Assembly (NCBI GenBank): GCA_902490055.1
Contig: CABUCP010000201.1
Location: forward strand, 1-6,308
Length of the DNA: 6,308 bases
Direction of reading: 5' to 3'
DNA from: an uncultured Klebsiella sp.
GTDB lineage: Bacteria > Pseudomonadota > Gammaproteobacteria > Enterobacterales > Enterobacteriaceae
Below are positions 1-6,282 of the stretch, in pieces. Under the pieces are notes generated by a model. The model saw nothing but the letters and a program-made list of their open reading frames with translations. It ran no database searches and was not told the origin of the DNA. Numbering within the stretch: position 1 is the first letter of the stretch; each line of letters begins with the position of its first letter. Position numbers and translations under genes: made by a program.

Positions 1-3
1 AAA

Positions 4-11
4 GTTGCAAC
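4..11. promoter_or_regulatory. Putative PutA operator, palindromic GTTGCAAC
   Basis: The eight bases GTTGCAAC form a perfect palindrome. They contain the motif GTTGCA on the plus strand (4-9) and again on the minus strand (6-11). GTTGCA is the established recognition core of the PutA ribbon-helix-helix domain in E. coli, where several copies in the putP-putA intergenic region allow PutA to repress both genes when proline is absent. The site lies 62 bp upstream of the putA start, as expected for an operator. Function is inferred from motif and position. The rest of the control region and putP would lie left of the window. Confidence 0.6.
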
Positions 12-27
12 ATGATAGATATTTCTA

Positions 28-33
28 TGCAAC
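28..33 (-). promoter_or_regulatory. Putative second PutA operator (GTTGCA, minus strand)
   Basis: TGCAAC on the plus strand is GTTGCA on the minus strand, the PutA operator core. It lies 40 bp upstream of the putA start and 18 bp downstream of the palindromic site. Between the two lies an AT-rich inverted repeat, ATAGA (15-19) and TCTAT (24-28), in a stretch that could carry promoter elements. I could not assign a convincing -35/-10 pair for putA. Confidence 0.5.
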
Positions 34-72
34 CGATAAAAGGGCATGACATAGTTAACAGGAGTTCCAGCA

Positions 73-3000
73 ATGGGCAGCACCACCATGGGTGTAAAAC
101 TTGACGACGCGACGCGCGAGCGTATTAAGTCCGCCGCGAGCCGTATTGACCGCACGCCGCACTGGCTGATTAAACAGGCCATTTTCAATTATCTGGAAAA
201 GCTGGAAAACGACGAGACACTACCTGAGCTGCCGGCGCTGCTCTCCGGCGCCGCCAACGAAAGCGACGAAGCGGGCGCGCCGGCCGACGAGCCATATCAG
301 CCATTCCTCGAATTCGCCGAGCAGATCCTGCCGCAGTCGGTGAGCCGCGCGGCAATCACCGCAGCCTGGCGCCGTCCGGAAACCGATGCGGTACCGATGC
401 TGCTGGAGCAGGCCCGTCTGCCGCAGCCTTTGGCTGAACAGGCGCACAAGCTGGCCTGGCAGTTGGCGGAGAAACTGCGCAACCAGAAAACCGCCAGCGG
501 CCGCGCCGGCATGGTGCAAAGCCTGCTGCAGGAGTTCTCGCTGTCGTCGCAGGAAGGTGTGGCGCTGATGTGCCTGGCCGAAGCGCTGCTGCGCATTCCG
601 GACAAAGCCACCCGCGATGCCTTAATCCGCGATAAAATCAGCAACGGCAACTGGCAGTCGCATATCGGCCGCAGCCCGTCGCTGTTCGTCAACGCCGCCA
701 CCTGGGGTCTGCTGTTTACCGGCAAACTGGTGTCGACCCATAACGAAACCAGCCTTTCCCGTTCGCTGAACCGCATTATCGGCAAGAGCGGCGAACCGCT
801 GATCCGCAAAGGCGTTGATATGGCTATGCGCCTGATGGGCGAGCAGTTCGTCACCGGCGAAACCATCGCCGAAGCGCTGGCCAACGCCCGCAAGCTGGAA
901 GAGAAAGGTTTCCGCTACTCCTACGACATGCTTGGCGAAGCCGCGCTGACCGCCGCCGATGCGCAGGCCTATATGGTCTCCTACCAGCAGGCGATCCACG
1001 CCATCGGCAAGGCATCTAACGGCCGCGGCATTTATGAAGGCCCGGGCATCTCGATTAAACTCTCCGCCCTGCACCCACGCTATAGCCGCGCGCAGTACGA
1101 CCGGGTGATGGAAGAGCTCTATCCGCGTCTCAAATCGCTGACGCTACTGGCGCGCCAATATGACATCGGCATTAACATCGACGCCGAAGAGGCCGATCGC
1201 CTGGAGATCTCCCTCGATCTGCTGGAAAAACTGTGTTTCGAACCGGAACTGGCCGGCTGGAACGGTATCGGCTTTGTTATTCAGGCCTACCAGAAACGCT
1301 GCCCGTTTGTGATAGATTCGCTGATCGACATGGCGACCCGCAGCCGCCGTCGCCTGATGATCCGCCTGGTAAAAGGCGCTTATTGGGACAGCGAAATCAA
1401 ACGCGCGCAGATGGAAGGGCTGGAAGGCTATCCGGTCTATACCCGCAAGGTCTACACCGACGTCTCCTATCTCGCCTGCGCCAAAAAGCTGCTGGCGGTG
1501 CCAAACCTGATTTATCCGCAGTTTGCCACCCACAACGCCCACACGCTGGCCGCGATTTACCAGTTGGCGGGGCAAAACTACTATCCGGGTCAGTACGAAT
1601 TCCAGTGCCTGCACGGAATGGGCGAACCGCTGTACGAGCAGGTGGTAGGTAAAGTCGCCGACGGCAAACTGAACCGTCCGTGCCGCATTTATGCCCCGGT
1701 CGGCACCCATGAAACGCTGCTGGCGTACCTGGTGCGTCGTCTGTTGGAAAACGGCGCCAACACTTCCTTCGTCAACCGTATCGCCGATACCAGCCTGCCG
1801 CTGGACGAACTGGTCGCCGACCCGGTCAGCGCGGTAGAAAAACTGGCGCAGCAGGAAGGCCAGGCCGGCCTGCCGCATCCGAAAATTCCGCTGCCGCGCG
1901 ATCTATACGGCAGCGGCCGCAGCAACTCCGCCGGTCTGGATTTAGCCAACGAACACCGTCTGGCCTCTCTCTCCTCTTCGCTGCTAAACAGCGCGCTGCA
2001 CAAATGGCAGGCATTGCCGATGCTGGAGCAGCCGGTTGCCGAAGGCGAGATGCAGCCGCTCATCAACCCGGCGGAGCCGAAGGATATCGTCGGTTATGTG
2101 CGCGAAACCAGCGACGCCGAGGTGCAGCAGGCGCTGACCAGCGCGATTAACAACGCGCCTATCTGGTTCGCGACGCCGCCGCAGGAGCGCGCCGCCATTC
2201 TGGAACGTGCCGCCGTGCTGATGGAAAGCCAGATGCCGACGCTGATGGGGATCCTGGTACGCGAAGCGGGTAAAACCTTCAGCAACGCTATTGCCGAAGT
2301 ACGCGAAGCGGTTGATTTCCTGCACTACTATGCCGGCCAGGTACGTGATGATTTCGATAATGAAACCCACCGTCCGCTGGGCCCGGTAGTCTGTATCAGC
2401 CCATGGAACTTCCCGCTGGCTATCTTTACGGGCCAGATTGCCGCGGCGCTGGCTGCGGGCAATAGCGTACTGGCCAAACCGGCCGAACAGACGCCGCTGA
2501 TTGCCGCCCAGGGTGTGGCAATTCTGCTGGAGGCCGGCGTACCGCCGGGCGTTATTCAACTGCTGCCGGGCCGCGGGGAAACCGTCGGCGCCGCGCTGAC
2601 TTCTGATGAGCGCGTGCGCGGGGTGATGTTTACCGGCTCTACCGAAGTCGCCACGCTGCTACAACGCAACATCGCCAACCGCCTTGATGCGCAGGGTCGC
2701 CCGACGCCGCTTATCGCCGAAACCGGCGGGATGAACGCGATGATCGTTGACTCATCGGCGCTCACCGAACAGGTGGTTATCGATGTACTGGCTTCGGCTT
2801 TCGACAGCGCCGGACAGCGCTGCTCCGCCCTACGCGTGCTCTGCCTGCAGGAAGAGGTCGCCGACCATACGCTGACCATGCTGCGCGGCGCGATGGGCGA
2901 ATGCCGGATGGGCAACCCGGGACGCCTGACCACCGACATCGGCCCGGTTATCGATGCGGAAGCAAAAGAGAATATCGAACGCCATATTCAGACGCTGCGC

Positions 3001-4035
3001 GCCAAAGGGCGCAATGTCTTCCAGGCGGTGCGTGAAAATAGCGAAGATGCGCGCGAATGGAATCACGGTACCTTCGTTCCGCCAACGCTTATCGAACTCG
3101 ATAGTTTCGACGAACTGAAAAAAGAGGTCTTCGGCCCGGTTCTGCACGTGGTGCGCTACAACCGTAACGAGCTGGATAAACTGGTTGAGCAGATCAACGC
3201 TTCCGGCTATGGCTTGACTCTCGGCGTGCATACCCGCATCGATGAGACCATCGCTCAGGTGACCGGCAGCGCGAAAGTCGGCAACCTGTACGTTAACCGT
3301 AATATGGTCGGCGCGGTGGTCGGCGTGCAGCCGTTCGGCGGCGAAGGATTATCGGGCACCGGTCCGAAAGCCGGCGGCCCGCTGTATCTGTACCGCCTGC
3401 TCTCCAGCCGTCCTCAGGGGGCCGTTGGCGTCACTCTCGCCCGCCAGGATGCGGAACGACCGCTGGACGCCCAGCTGAAAACGCTGCTGGAAAAACCGCT
3501 GCAGGCGCTGCAGCAGTGGGCTGCGGGTCGCCCGGAACTGCAGGCGCTGTGCCAGCAGTACAGCGAACTGGCGCAGAGCGGCACCCAGCGCCTGCTGCCG
3601 GGGCCGACCGGCGAACGCAACACCCTGACGCTGATGCCGCGTGACCGCGTGCTGTGCGTGGCGGATAACGAACAGGACGTACTGACCCAGCTGGCAGCGG
3701 TCATGGCCGTTGGCTGTGAAGTACTGTGGCCGGATAGCGCCCTGCAGCGCGAACTGGCGAAGAAACTGCCGCGCGAGGTGAGCGACCGTATCCGCTTCGC
3801 GAAAGCGGATACGATAACCAGCCAGGCTTTCGACGCCGTTATCTACCACGGCGACTCCGATCAGCTGCGCGAACTGTGCGAGCAGGTTGCGGCGCGCGAC
3901 GGCGCGATTGTTTCGGTGCAGGGCTTCGCCCGCGGTGAAACCAATTTGCTGCTGGAACGCCTGTATATCGAACGTTCGCTCAGCGTCAACACCGCGGCGG
4001 CAGGCGGCAACGCCAGCCTGATGACCATCGGATAA
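73..4035 (+). CDS. putA: Bifunctional proline dehydrogenase / L-glutamate gamma-semialdehyde dehydrogenase and transcriptional repressor PutA
   Basis: PutA oxidises proline to glutamate. An FAD-linked proline dehydrogenase makes P5C, which hydrolyses to glutamate semialdehyde, and an NAD-linked aldehyde dehydrogenase domain completes the conversion. Without proline the protein sits in the cytosol and represses putA and putP; when reduced it moves to the membrane and passes electrons to quinone. The 1320 residues equal the E. coli length. Domains: ribbon-helix-helix at about 1-47 (Thr5, Gly7 and Lys9 present); proline dehydrogenase barrel at about 260-612, with Lys329, Asp370, Tyr437, Tyr540, Arg555 and Arg556 all conserved; P5C dehydrogenase at about 650-1120, with Glu883 in ETGG and nucleophile Cys917 in GQRCSA; then the C-terminal aldehyde-dehydrogenase-like domain to the end. 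The first ATG is chosen because AGGAG (60-64) lies 8 bases upstream and the domain numbering then fits. No frameshift or missing catalytic residue was seen. Regulation is expected through the GTTGCA sites upstream. Confidence 0.99.
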   Translation: MGSTTMGVKLDDATRERIKSAASRIDRTPHWLIKQAIFNYLEKLENDETLPELPALLSGAANESDEAGAPADEPYQPFLEFAEQILPQSVSRAAITAAWRRPETDAVPMLLEQARLPQPLAEQAHKLAWQLAEKLRNQKTASGRAGMVQSLLQEFSLSSQEGVALMCLAEALLRIPDKATRDALIRDKISNGNWQSHIGRSPSLFVNAATWGLLFTGKLVSTHNETSLSRSLNRIIGKSGEPLIRKGVDMAMRLMGEQFVTGETIAEALANARKLEEKGFRYSYDMLGEAALTAADAQAYMVSYQQAIHAIGKASNGRGIYEGPGISIKLSALHPRYSRAQYDRVMEELYPRLKSLTLLARQYDIGINIDAEEADRLEISLDLLEKLCFEPELAGWNGIGFVIQAYQKRCPFVIDSLIDMATRSRRRLMIRLVKGAYWDSEIKRAQMEGLEGYPVYTRKVYTDVSYLACAKKLLAVPNLIYPQFATHNAHTLAAIYQLAGQNYYPGQYEFQCLHGMGEPLYEQVVGKVADGKLNRPCRIYAPVGTHETLLAYLVRRLLENGANTSFVNRIADTSLPLDELVADPVSAVEKLAQQEGQAGLPHPKIPLPRDLYGSGRSNSAGLDLANEHRLASLSSSLLNSALHKWQALPMLEQPVAEGEMQPLINPAEPKDIVGYVRETSDAEVQQALTSAINNAPIWFATPPQERAAILERAAVLMESQMPTLMGILVREAGKTFSNAIAEVREAVDFLHYYAGQVRDDFDNETHRPLGPVVCISPWNFPLAIFTGQIAAALAAGNSVLAKPAEQTPLIAAQGVAILLEAGVPPGVIQLLPGRGETVGAALTSDERVRGVMFTGSTEVATLLQRNIANRLDAQGRPTPLIAETGGMNAMIVDSSALTEQVVIDVLASAFDSAGQRCSALRVLCLQEEVADHTLTMLRGAMGECRMGNPGRLTTDIGPVIDAEAKENIERHIQTLRAKGRNVFQAVRENSEDAREWNHGTFVPPTLIELDSFDELKKEVFGPVLHVVRYNRNELDKLVEQINASGYGLTLGVHTRIDETIAQVTGSAKVGNLYVNRNMVGAVVGVQPFGGEGLSGTGPKAGGPLYLYRLLSSRPQGAVGVTLARQDAERPLDAQLKTLLEKPLQALQQWAAGRPELQALCQQYSELAQSGTQRLLPGPTGERNTLTLMPRDRVLCVADNEQDVLTQLAAVMAVGCEVLWPDSALQRELAKKLPREVSDRIRFAKADTITSQAFDAVIYHGDSDQLRELCEQVAARDGAIVSVQGFARGETNLLLERLYIERSLSVNTAAAGGNASLMTIG

Positions 4036-4058
4036 CGTGGGTTTCCCGGCGGCGGTAG

Positions 4059-4090
4059 CCCGGATAAGGCGCATAGCGCCGCCATCCGGG
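4059..4090. repeat. REP-like palindromic element downstream of putA
   Basis: An imperfect palindrome has outer arms CCCGGAT (4059-4065) and ATCCGGG (4084-4090), inner arms GGCGC (4068-4072) and GCGCC (4076-4080), a three-base ATA loop, and a small AA/GCC bulge. This layout and the core sequence match enterobacterial REP (PU) elements, which occur in hundreds of intergenic copies and usually lie just after a stop codon. Flanking TTCCCGG (4043-4049) can pair with CCGGGAA (4086-4092), giving an alternative fold. It starts 23 bp after the putA stop. REP elements can protect upstream mRNA 3' ends or bind gyrase or IHF; which applies here is unknown. Confidence 0.8.
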
Positions 4091-4144
4091 AAGCCTGTGT
4101 CATGATCAACTAATGACAGCCGACTTCAGCTGTGCTTAATTAAG

Positions 4145-4167
4145 GCTCCCGGACGGGAGCTTTTTTT
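4145..4167 (+). terminator. Rho-independent terminator after putA
   Basis: GCTCCC (4145-4150) and GGGAGC (4155-4160) form a perfect six-pair stem around the four-base loop GGAC, followed at once by seven T (4161-4167). This is a canonical plus-strand intrinsic terminator. There is no T run on the minus-strand side, so it should not stop rutR transcription. It most likely ends the putA transcript about 110 bp after the stop codon. Unusually, its T tract ends only 17 bases before the start codon of the next gene, so it may instead, or also, lie in that gene's leader. Confidence 0.88.
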
Positions 4168-4184
4168 ATGGGAGTAGAAAAAAG

Positions 4185-4580
4185 ATGAAACGCATTTTAT
4201 TTGCCGTGGCCGCCCTGTTGGCCAGCGGCGCGGCGCTGGCGGAAGACTGCAGCAACGCTAACAATCAAACCGAGATGAATCAGTGCGCCGCCGCGCAGTA
4301 TCAGGCGGCGGATAAAAAGCTGAATGAAACCTGGGAACAGGCGCTGAAGCGCGCCTCCGGTAAACAGCAGGAGCTACTGAAAAAAGCCCAGCAGGCGTGG
4401 ATTTCTCTACGCGACGCCGACTGCGCGTTTCTCGCCTCCGGCGCGGAAGGCGGCAGCATGCAGCCAATGCTGATAAGCCAATGTATGGCCGATAAGAGCG
4501 TCGAGCGCGAAGCCTTCCTCGCCTCATTGCTGCAGTGTGAAGATGGCGATCAGAGCTGCCCGCTGCCGCCGGCCAATTAA
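4185..4580 (+). CDS. Small secreted LprI-like (DUF1311) protein, hypothetical
   Basis: This 131-residue protein has a clear Sec signal peptide: Lys2-Arg3, a hydrophobic core to about residue 16, and an AxA-type cleavage site (ALA-ED) after residue 19. It should be periplasmic; no lipobox is present, so it is not a lipoprotein. The mature part resembles the LprI N-terminal/DUF1311 fold (PF07007): Cys22, a TEMNQCA motif with Cys34, a charged helix, AQQAWISLRDADC ending at Cys80, then Cys100 in a QCMA motif and an ER pair. Two more cysteines, 118 and 125, lie in a short acidic tail. Six cysteines suggest three disulfides. Some family members inhibit lysozyme, but most are uncharacterised, so a cell-envelope role is only a guess. 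A GGGAG (4170-4174) ten bases upstream supports this start. A 7-bp inverted repeat (4221-4227/4234-4240) lies within the signal-peptide codons. The gene follows the terminator and meets rutR tail to tail, the stops overlapping by 4 bp. Confidence 0.8.
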   Translation: MKRILFAVAALLASGAALAEDCSNANNQTEMNQCAAAQYQAADKKLNETWEQALKRASGKQQELLKKAQQAWISLRDADCAFLASGAEGGSMQPMLISQCMADKSVEREAFLASLLQCEDGDQSCPLPPAN

Positions 4581-5215
4581 CGCACGCGGATCCCTTCGAT
4601 AATCATCCGCTGGACGTTATCCACGGTCTGCTGGAAAAACTGCTCATCCTGCAGCGTTGCGCCGGTCACCGCCTCCACTTGGGTTGCGAAATCGGCGTAA
4701 TGCTGGGTCGTTGCCCAAATCATAAAAATTAAGTGCTGCGGATCCACCGCCGCCAGCTTGCCGCCGTCAATCCATGACGAAATAATGGCCGACTTTTCAT
4801 CGATAAGCGCTTTTAGATCGCCGGTCAGTTCGGCCATCAGCAGCGGCGCCCCCTGCAGCATTTCCAGGCAAAACAGCTTTGAGGCCTGCGGATGGTCGCG
4901 CGACACCTCCAGCTTGAGGCGAATGTATTCCCGAATCGCCACCAGCGGGCTGATATCTTCGCGAAACGCCCGCAGCGGCGCCAGCCAGATGGCGAGGATT
5001 TGCTGCAGAACGGCGACGTACAGCGCTTCTTTCGACGGGTAGTAATAAAGCAGGTTGGTTTTCGATACCCCGGCTAATTCAGCAACCTGTTCCAGCCGCG
5101 TGCCGTGAATACCGAAGCGCGAGAAGGTCTCCAGCGCGGCGGCCAGAATGGCCTCTTTTTTGGCGCTCACCGCTTGTGAGCGCTTGCCGGTTTTTTTCGC
5201 GGCGCCCTGTGCCAT
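4577..5215 (-). CDS. rutR: TetR-family pyrimidine-responsive transcriptional regulator RutR
   Basis: RutR is a dimeric TetR-type regulator that binds uracil or thymine. In E. coli it represses the rutABCDEFG pyrimidine-degradation operon and also affects genes of nucleotide metabolism. With the start used here the protein has 212 residues, the E. coli length, and follows the E. coli sequence closely as I recall it. A basic, Lys-rich tail (about 1-20) precedes the TetR DNA-binding domain (about 20-66), whose helix-turn-helix spans the segment LEQVAELAGVSKTNLLYYY. The remaining helices form the ligand and dimer domain, with conserved segments such as LKLEVSRD and HLIFMIWA. An upstream in-frame ATG (5248) would add 11 residues, but it overlaps the probable -10 box, whereas GGAG (5226-5223) sits seven bases before the chosen ATG. 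The gene is convergent with the DUF1311 gene and 85 bp downstream of the transporter gene. No rut catabolic gene is visible upstream, unlike in E. coli. Confidence 0.94.
   Translation of the reverse strand: MAQGAAKKTGKRSQAVSAKKEAILAAALETFSRFGIHGTRLEQVAELAGVSKTNLLYYYPSKEALYVAVLQQILAIWLAPLRAFREDISPLVAIREYIRLKLEVSRDHPQASKLFCLEMLQGAPLLMAELTGDLKALIDEKSAIISSWIDGGKLAAVDPQHLIFMIWATTQHYADFATQVEAVTGATLQDEQFFQQTVDNVQRMIIEGIRVR
5163..5197 (-). other. A7 run followed by an 8-bp hairpin in the 5' end of rutR
   Basis: Read in the rutR direction, seven A (5197-5191, codons 7 to 9) are followed after seven bases by a perfect 8-bp inverted repeat, GCGCTCAC (5183-5176 in mRNA sense) and GTGAGCGC (5170-5163), with a five-base loop. 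The layout resembles a slippery run plus stem-loop. Translating by hand, both shifted frames reach stop codons (six codons past the run in +1, about 35 in -1), so it makes no obvious alternative protein. In the plus direction the hairpin is separated from T7 by seven bases, so it is not a canonical terminator either. The structure is seen directly; any function is inference. Confidence 0.35.
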
Positions 5216-5243
5216 AGATCTTCTCCGTGTAACGACCGCCACA

Positions 5244-5272
5244 AGCATAGCAAAACCCTGAAAGCGCGAAAA
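5244..5272 (-). promoter_or_regulatory. Candidate rutR promoter with extended -10
   Basis: On the minus strand TATGCT (5249-5244) matches four of six bases of the sigma-70 -10 box and is preceded by TGC, giving an extended -10 (TGnTATGCT). A poor -35, TTTTCG (5272-5267), lies 17 bases upstream, which extended -10 promoters can tolerate. Transcription would start near 5237, leaving a leader of roughly 20 bases with the GGAG ribosome site. No palindrome of the RutR consensus type (TTGACCA-nn-TGGTCAA) is visible here, so autoregulation is not apparent. Confidence 0.4.
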
Positions 5273-5284
5273 CCGAGGATTTAC

Positions 5285-5299
5285 CGGGCGCCGCGCCCG
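5285..5299 (-). other. GC-rich hairpin after the transporter gene, possible weak terminator
   Basis: CGGGCG (5285-5290) and CGCCCG (5294-5299) form a six-pair GC stem with a three-base loop, starting one base past the transporter stop codon in the direction of its transcription. The following minus-strand bases are GTAAATCC, with no T run, so it is not a standard rho-independent terminator. It could stabilise the 3' end or cause partial termination. Readthrough from the transporter gene into rutR therefore remains possible. Confidence 0.35.
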
Positions 5300-5300
5300 T

Positions 5301-6209
5301 CTAGGATTCGCTACCTTCGCTCGCCGCGGCGCTTAGCGCTTTCTTACGCTTAAACTTCAGCTCGCTCACCAGCACCCCGGCGAGAATAAACAGGCAGCCG
5401 ACCAGCGCCAGCAGCGGCAGCCGTTCGCCGGCAATGCGCCCGAATACCCCTGCCCACACCGGTTCGCCGGTATAGATAAGCGTCGCTCGGGTCGGCGAGA
5501 CGCTGCGCTGCGCCCAGTTCATGGTGACCTGAATAATGGCGCTAAAAATGCCCAGCCCTAATGCCACCGCCAGCAGTTCCGGGCGCATCGGCGGAATCGA
5601 TTCCCCGGCCGGCGCCATCGCCGCAAACGCCACCAGCGAAGCGGTCGCCAGCTGCACTACCGTTACCCGCCGCACATCCACCTTGCCGGCCCAGGCGCTG
5701 ATTAAAATAATTTCCGCGGCGATCGCCAGCGCGCTGGCGAGGGTAATGATCTCCCCGATCCCCAGCGCCAGCAGGTTGTTCTCCGGCCCGGCGAGCAGGA
5801 TCAGGCCAATAAACGCCAGCACGATGCCAACGCAGGACATTACGCCGGGCATGCGTCCCAGACAAAGCCACTGCAGCAGCGGCACCAGCGGTACATACAT
5901 CGCGGTAATAAACGCCGATTTACTGCTGGAGATCGACTGCAGCCCCCAGGTTTGCAGGCTATAGCCCAGCGCAATCGCCACGCCGATCGCCACACCGGCC
6001 TTAACTTCAAGCCAGGTCAAACCGCGCAGCGTGCGTAAGGACAACAGCGCCACGGCCAGCGCGGCGGTGGCGAAACGTAGGCCGACGAAGAAAAACGGCC
6101 CGCTAAAGCTGACGGCGTACTGCACGGCAAGAAAGGTTCCGCCCCAGAACATGGTGATCACAATCAGGATCAGTTCCTGCGGCGTTATTGATAATTTGAG
6201 CGAAGACAT
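5301..6209 (-). CDS. DMT-superfamily (EamA) inner-membrane transporter, substrate unknown
   Basis: The 302-residue protein is almost wholly hydrophobic, with about ten predicted membrane helices (near 11-31, 36-57, 69-90, 96-116, 122-141, 150-172, 182-200, 210-230, 241-262 and 265-284). It shows the internal duplication of EamA proteins. Each half carries family hallmarks: FWGGTF near 21-26 and SSSKSAFITAMYVP near 94-107 in the first, and YTGEPVWAGVFGRIAGERL near 246-264 in the second. A basic KFKRKK stretch at 285-290 marks a cytoplasmic C-terminus. Relatives export amino acids or metabolites (RhtA, YdcZ and PecM types), but the substrate cannot be read from sequence. The reading frame stays open upstream to about 6299, but that would run into the terminator of the preceding gene. 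The ATG at 6209 gives a family-typical N-terminus, though its Shine-Dalgarno match is poor. Neighbouring RutR might control it or share a nucleobase theme; no operator supports this. Confidence 0.9.
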   Translation of the reverse strand: MSSLKLSITPQELILIVITMFWGGTFLAVQYAVSFSGPFFFVGLRFATAALAVALLSLRTLRGLTWLEVKAGVAIGVAIALGYSLQTWGLQSISSSKSAFITAMYVPLVPLLQWLCLGRMPGVMSCVGIVLAFIGLILLAGPENNLLALGIGEIITLASALAIAAEIILISAWAGKVDVRRVTVVQLATASLVAFAAMAPAGESIPPMRPELLAVALGLGIFSAIIQVTMNWAQRSVSPTRATLIYTGEPVWAGVFGRIAGERLPLLALVGCLFILAGVLVSELKFKRKKALSAAASEGSES

Positions 6210-6282
6210 GAGACAACCAGTGACAAGGAGTAGCCGGATAGTCTCGCAGGGCATTCGGGGCAAAGGCAACACCTGAGCGCAT

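Noticed and set aside
297..893. Long minus-strand open frame inside putA (198 codons)
   Set aside because: It is antisense to highly conserved PutA coding sequence, has a composition typical of the complement of GC-rich codons, and has no recognisable domain.
1144..1878. Minus-strand open frame of 244 codons across the proline dehydrogenase domain
   Set aside because: It is a mirror of the real frame in GC-rich DNA; the encoded sequence matches no family I recognise, and PutA catalytic residues lie opposite.
3349..4074. Minus-strand open frame of 241 codons over the putA 3' end
   Set aside because: It starts inside the REP element and runs antisense to PutA, with low-complexity Gln/Arg/Ala-rich translation; no support as a gene.
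4113..4139. Eight-codon frame just before the terminator, a possible leader peptide (M-T-A-D-F-S-C-A)
   Set aside because: There is no Shine-Dalgarno sequence, no run of regulatory codons, and no visible alternative hairpin, so attenuation by translation is not supported.
4168..4188. Six-codon frame whose TGA overlaps the DUF1311 ATG
   Set aside because: It starts in the terminator T tract with no ribosome site; the overlap is probably chance.
5216..5248. Longer RutR with 11 additional N-terminal residues
   Set aside because: The upstream ATG overlaps the probable -10 box, and the shorter form has a good GGAG site and the E. coli length.
5216..5300. RutR autoregulatory operator
   Set aside because: I looked for TTGACCA-nn-TGGTCAA on both strands here and in 6210-6282 and saw no acceptable match.
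5542..5964. Open frames on both strands inside the transporter gene
   Set aside because: They overlap a clear ten-helix EamA protein and show no start signals or domains of their own.
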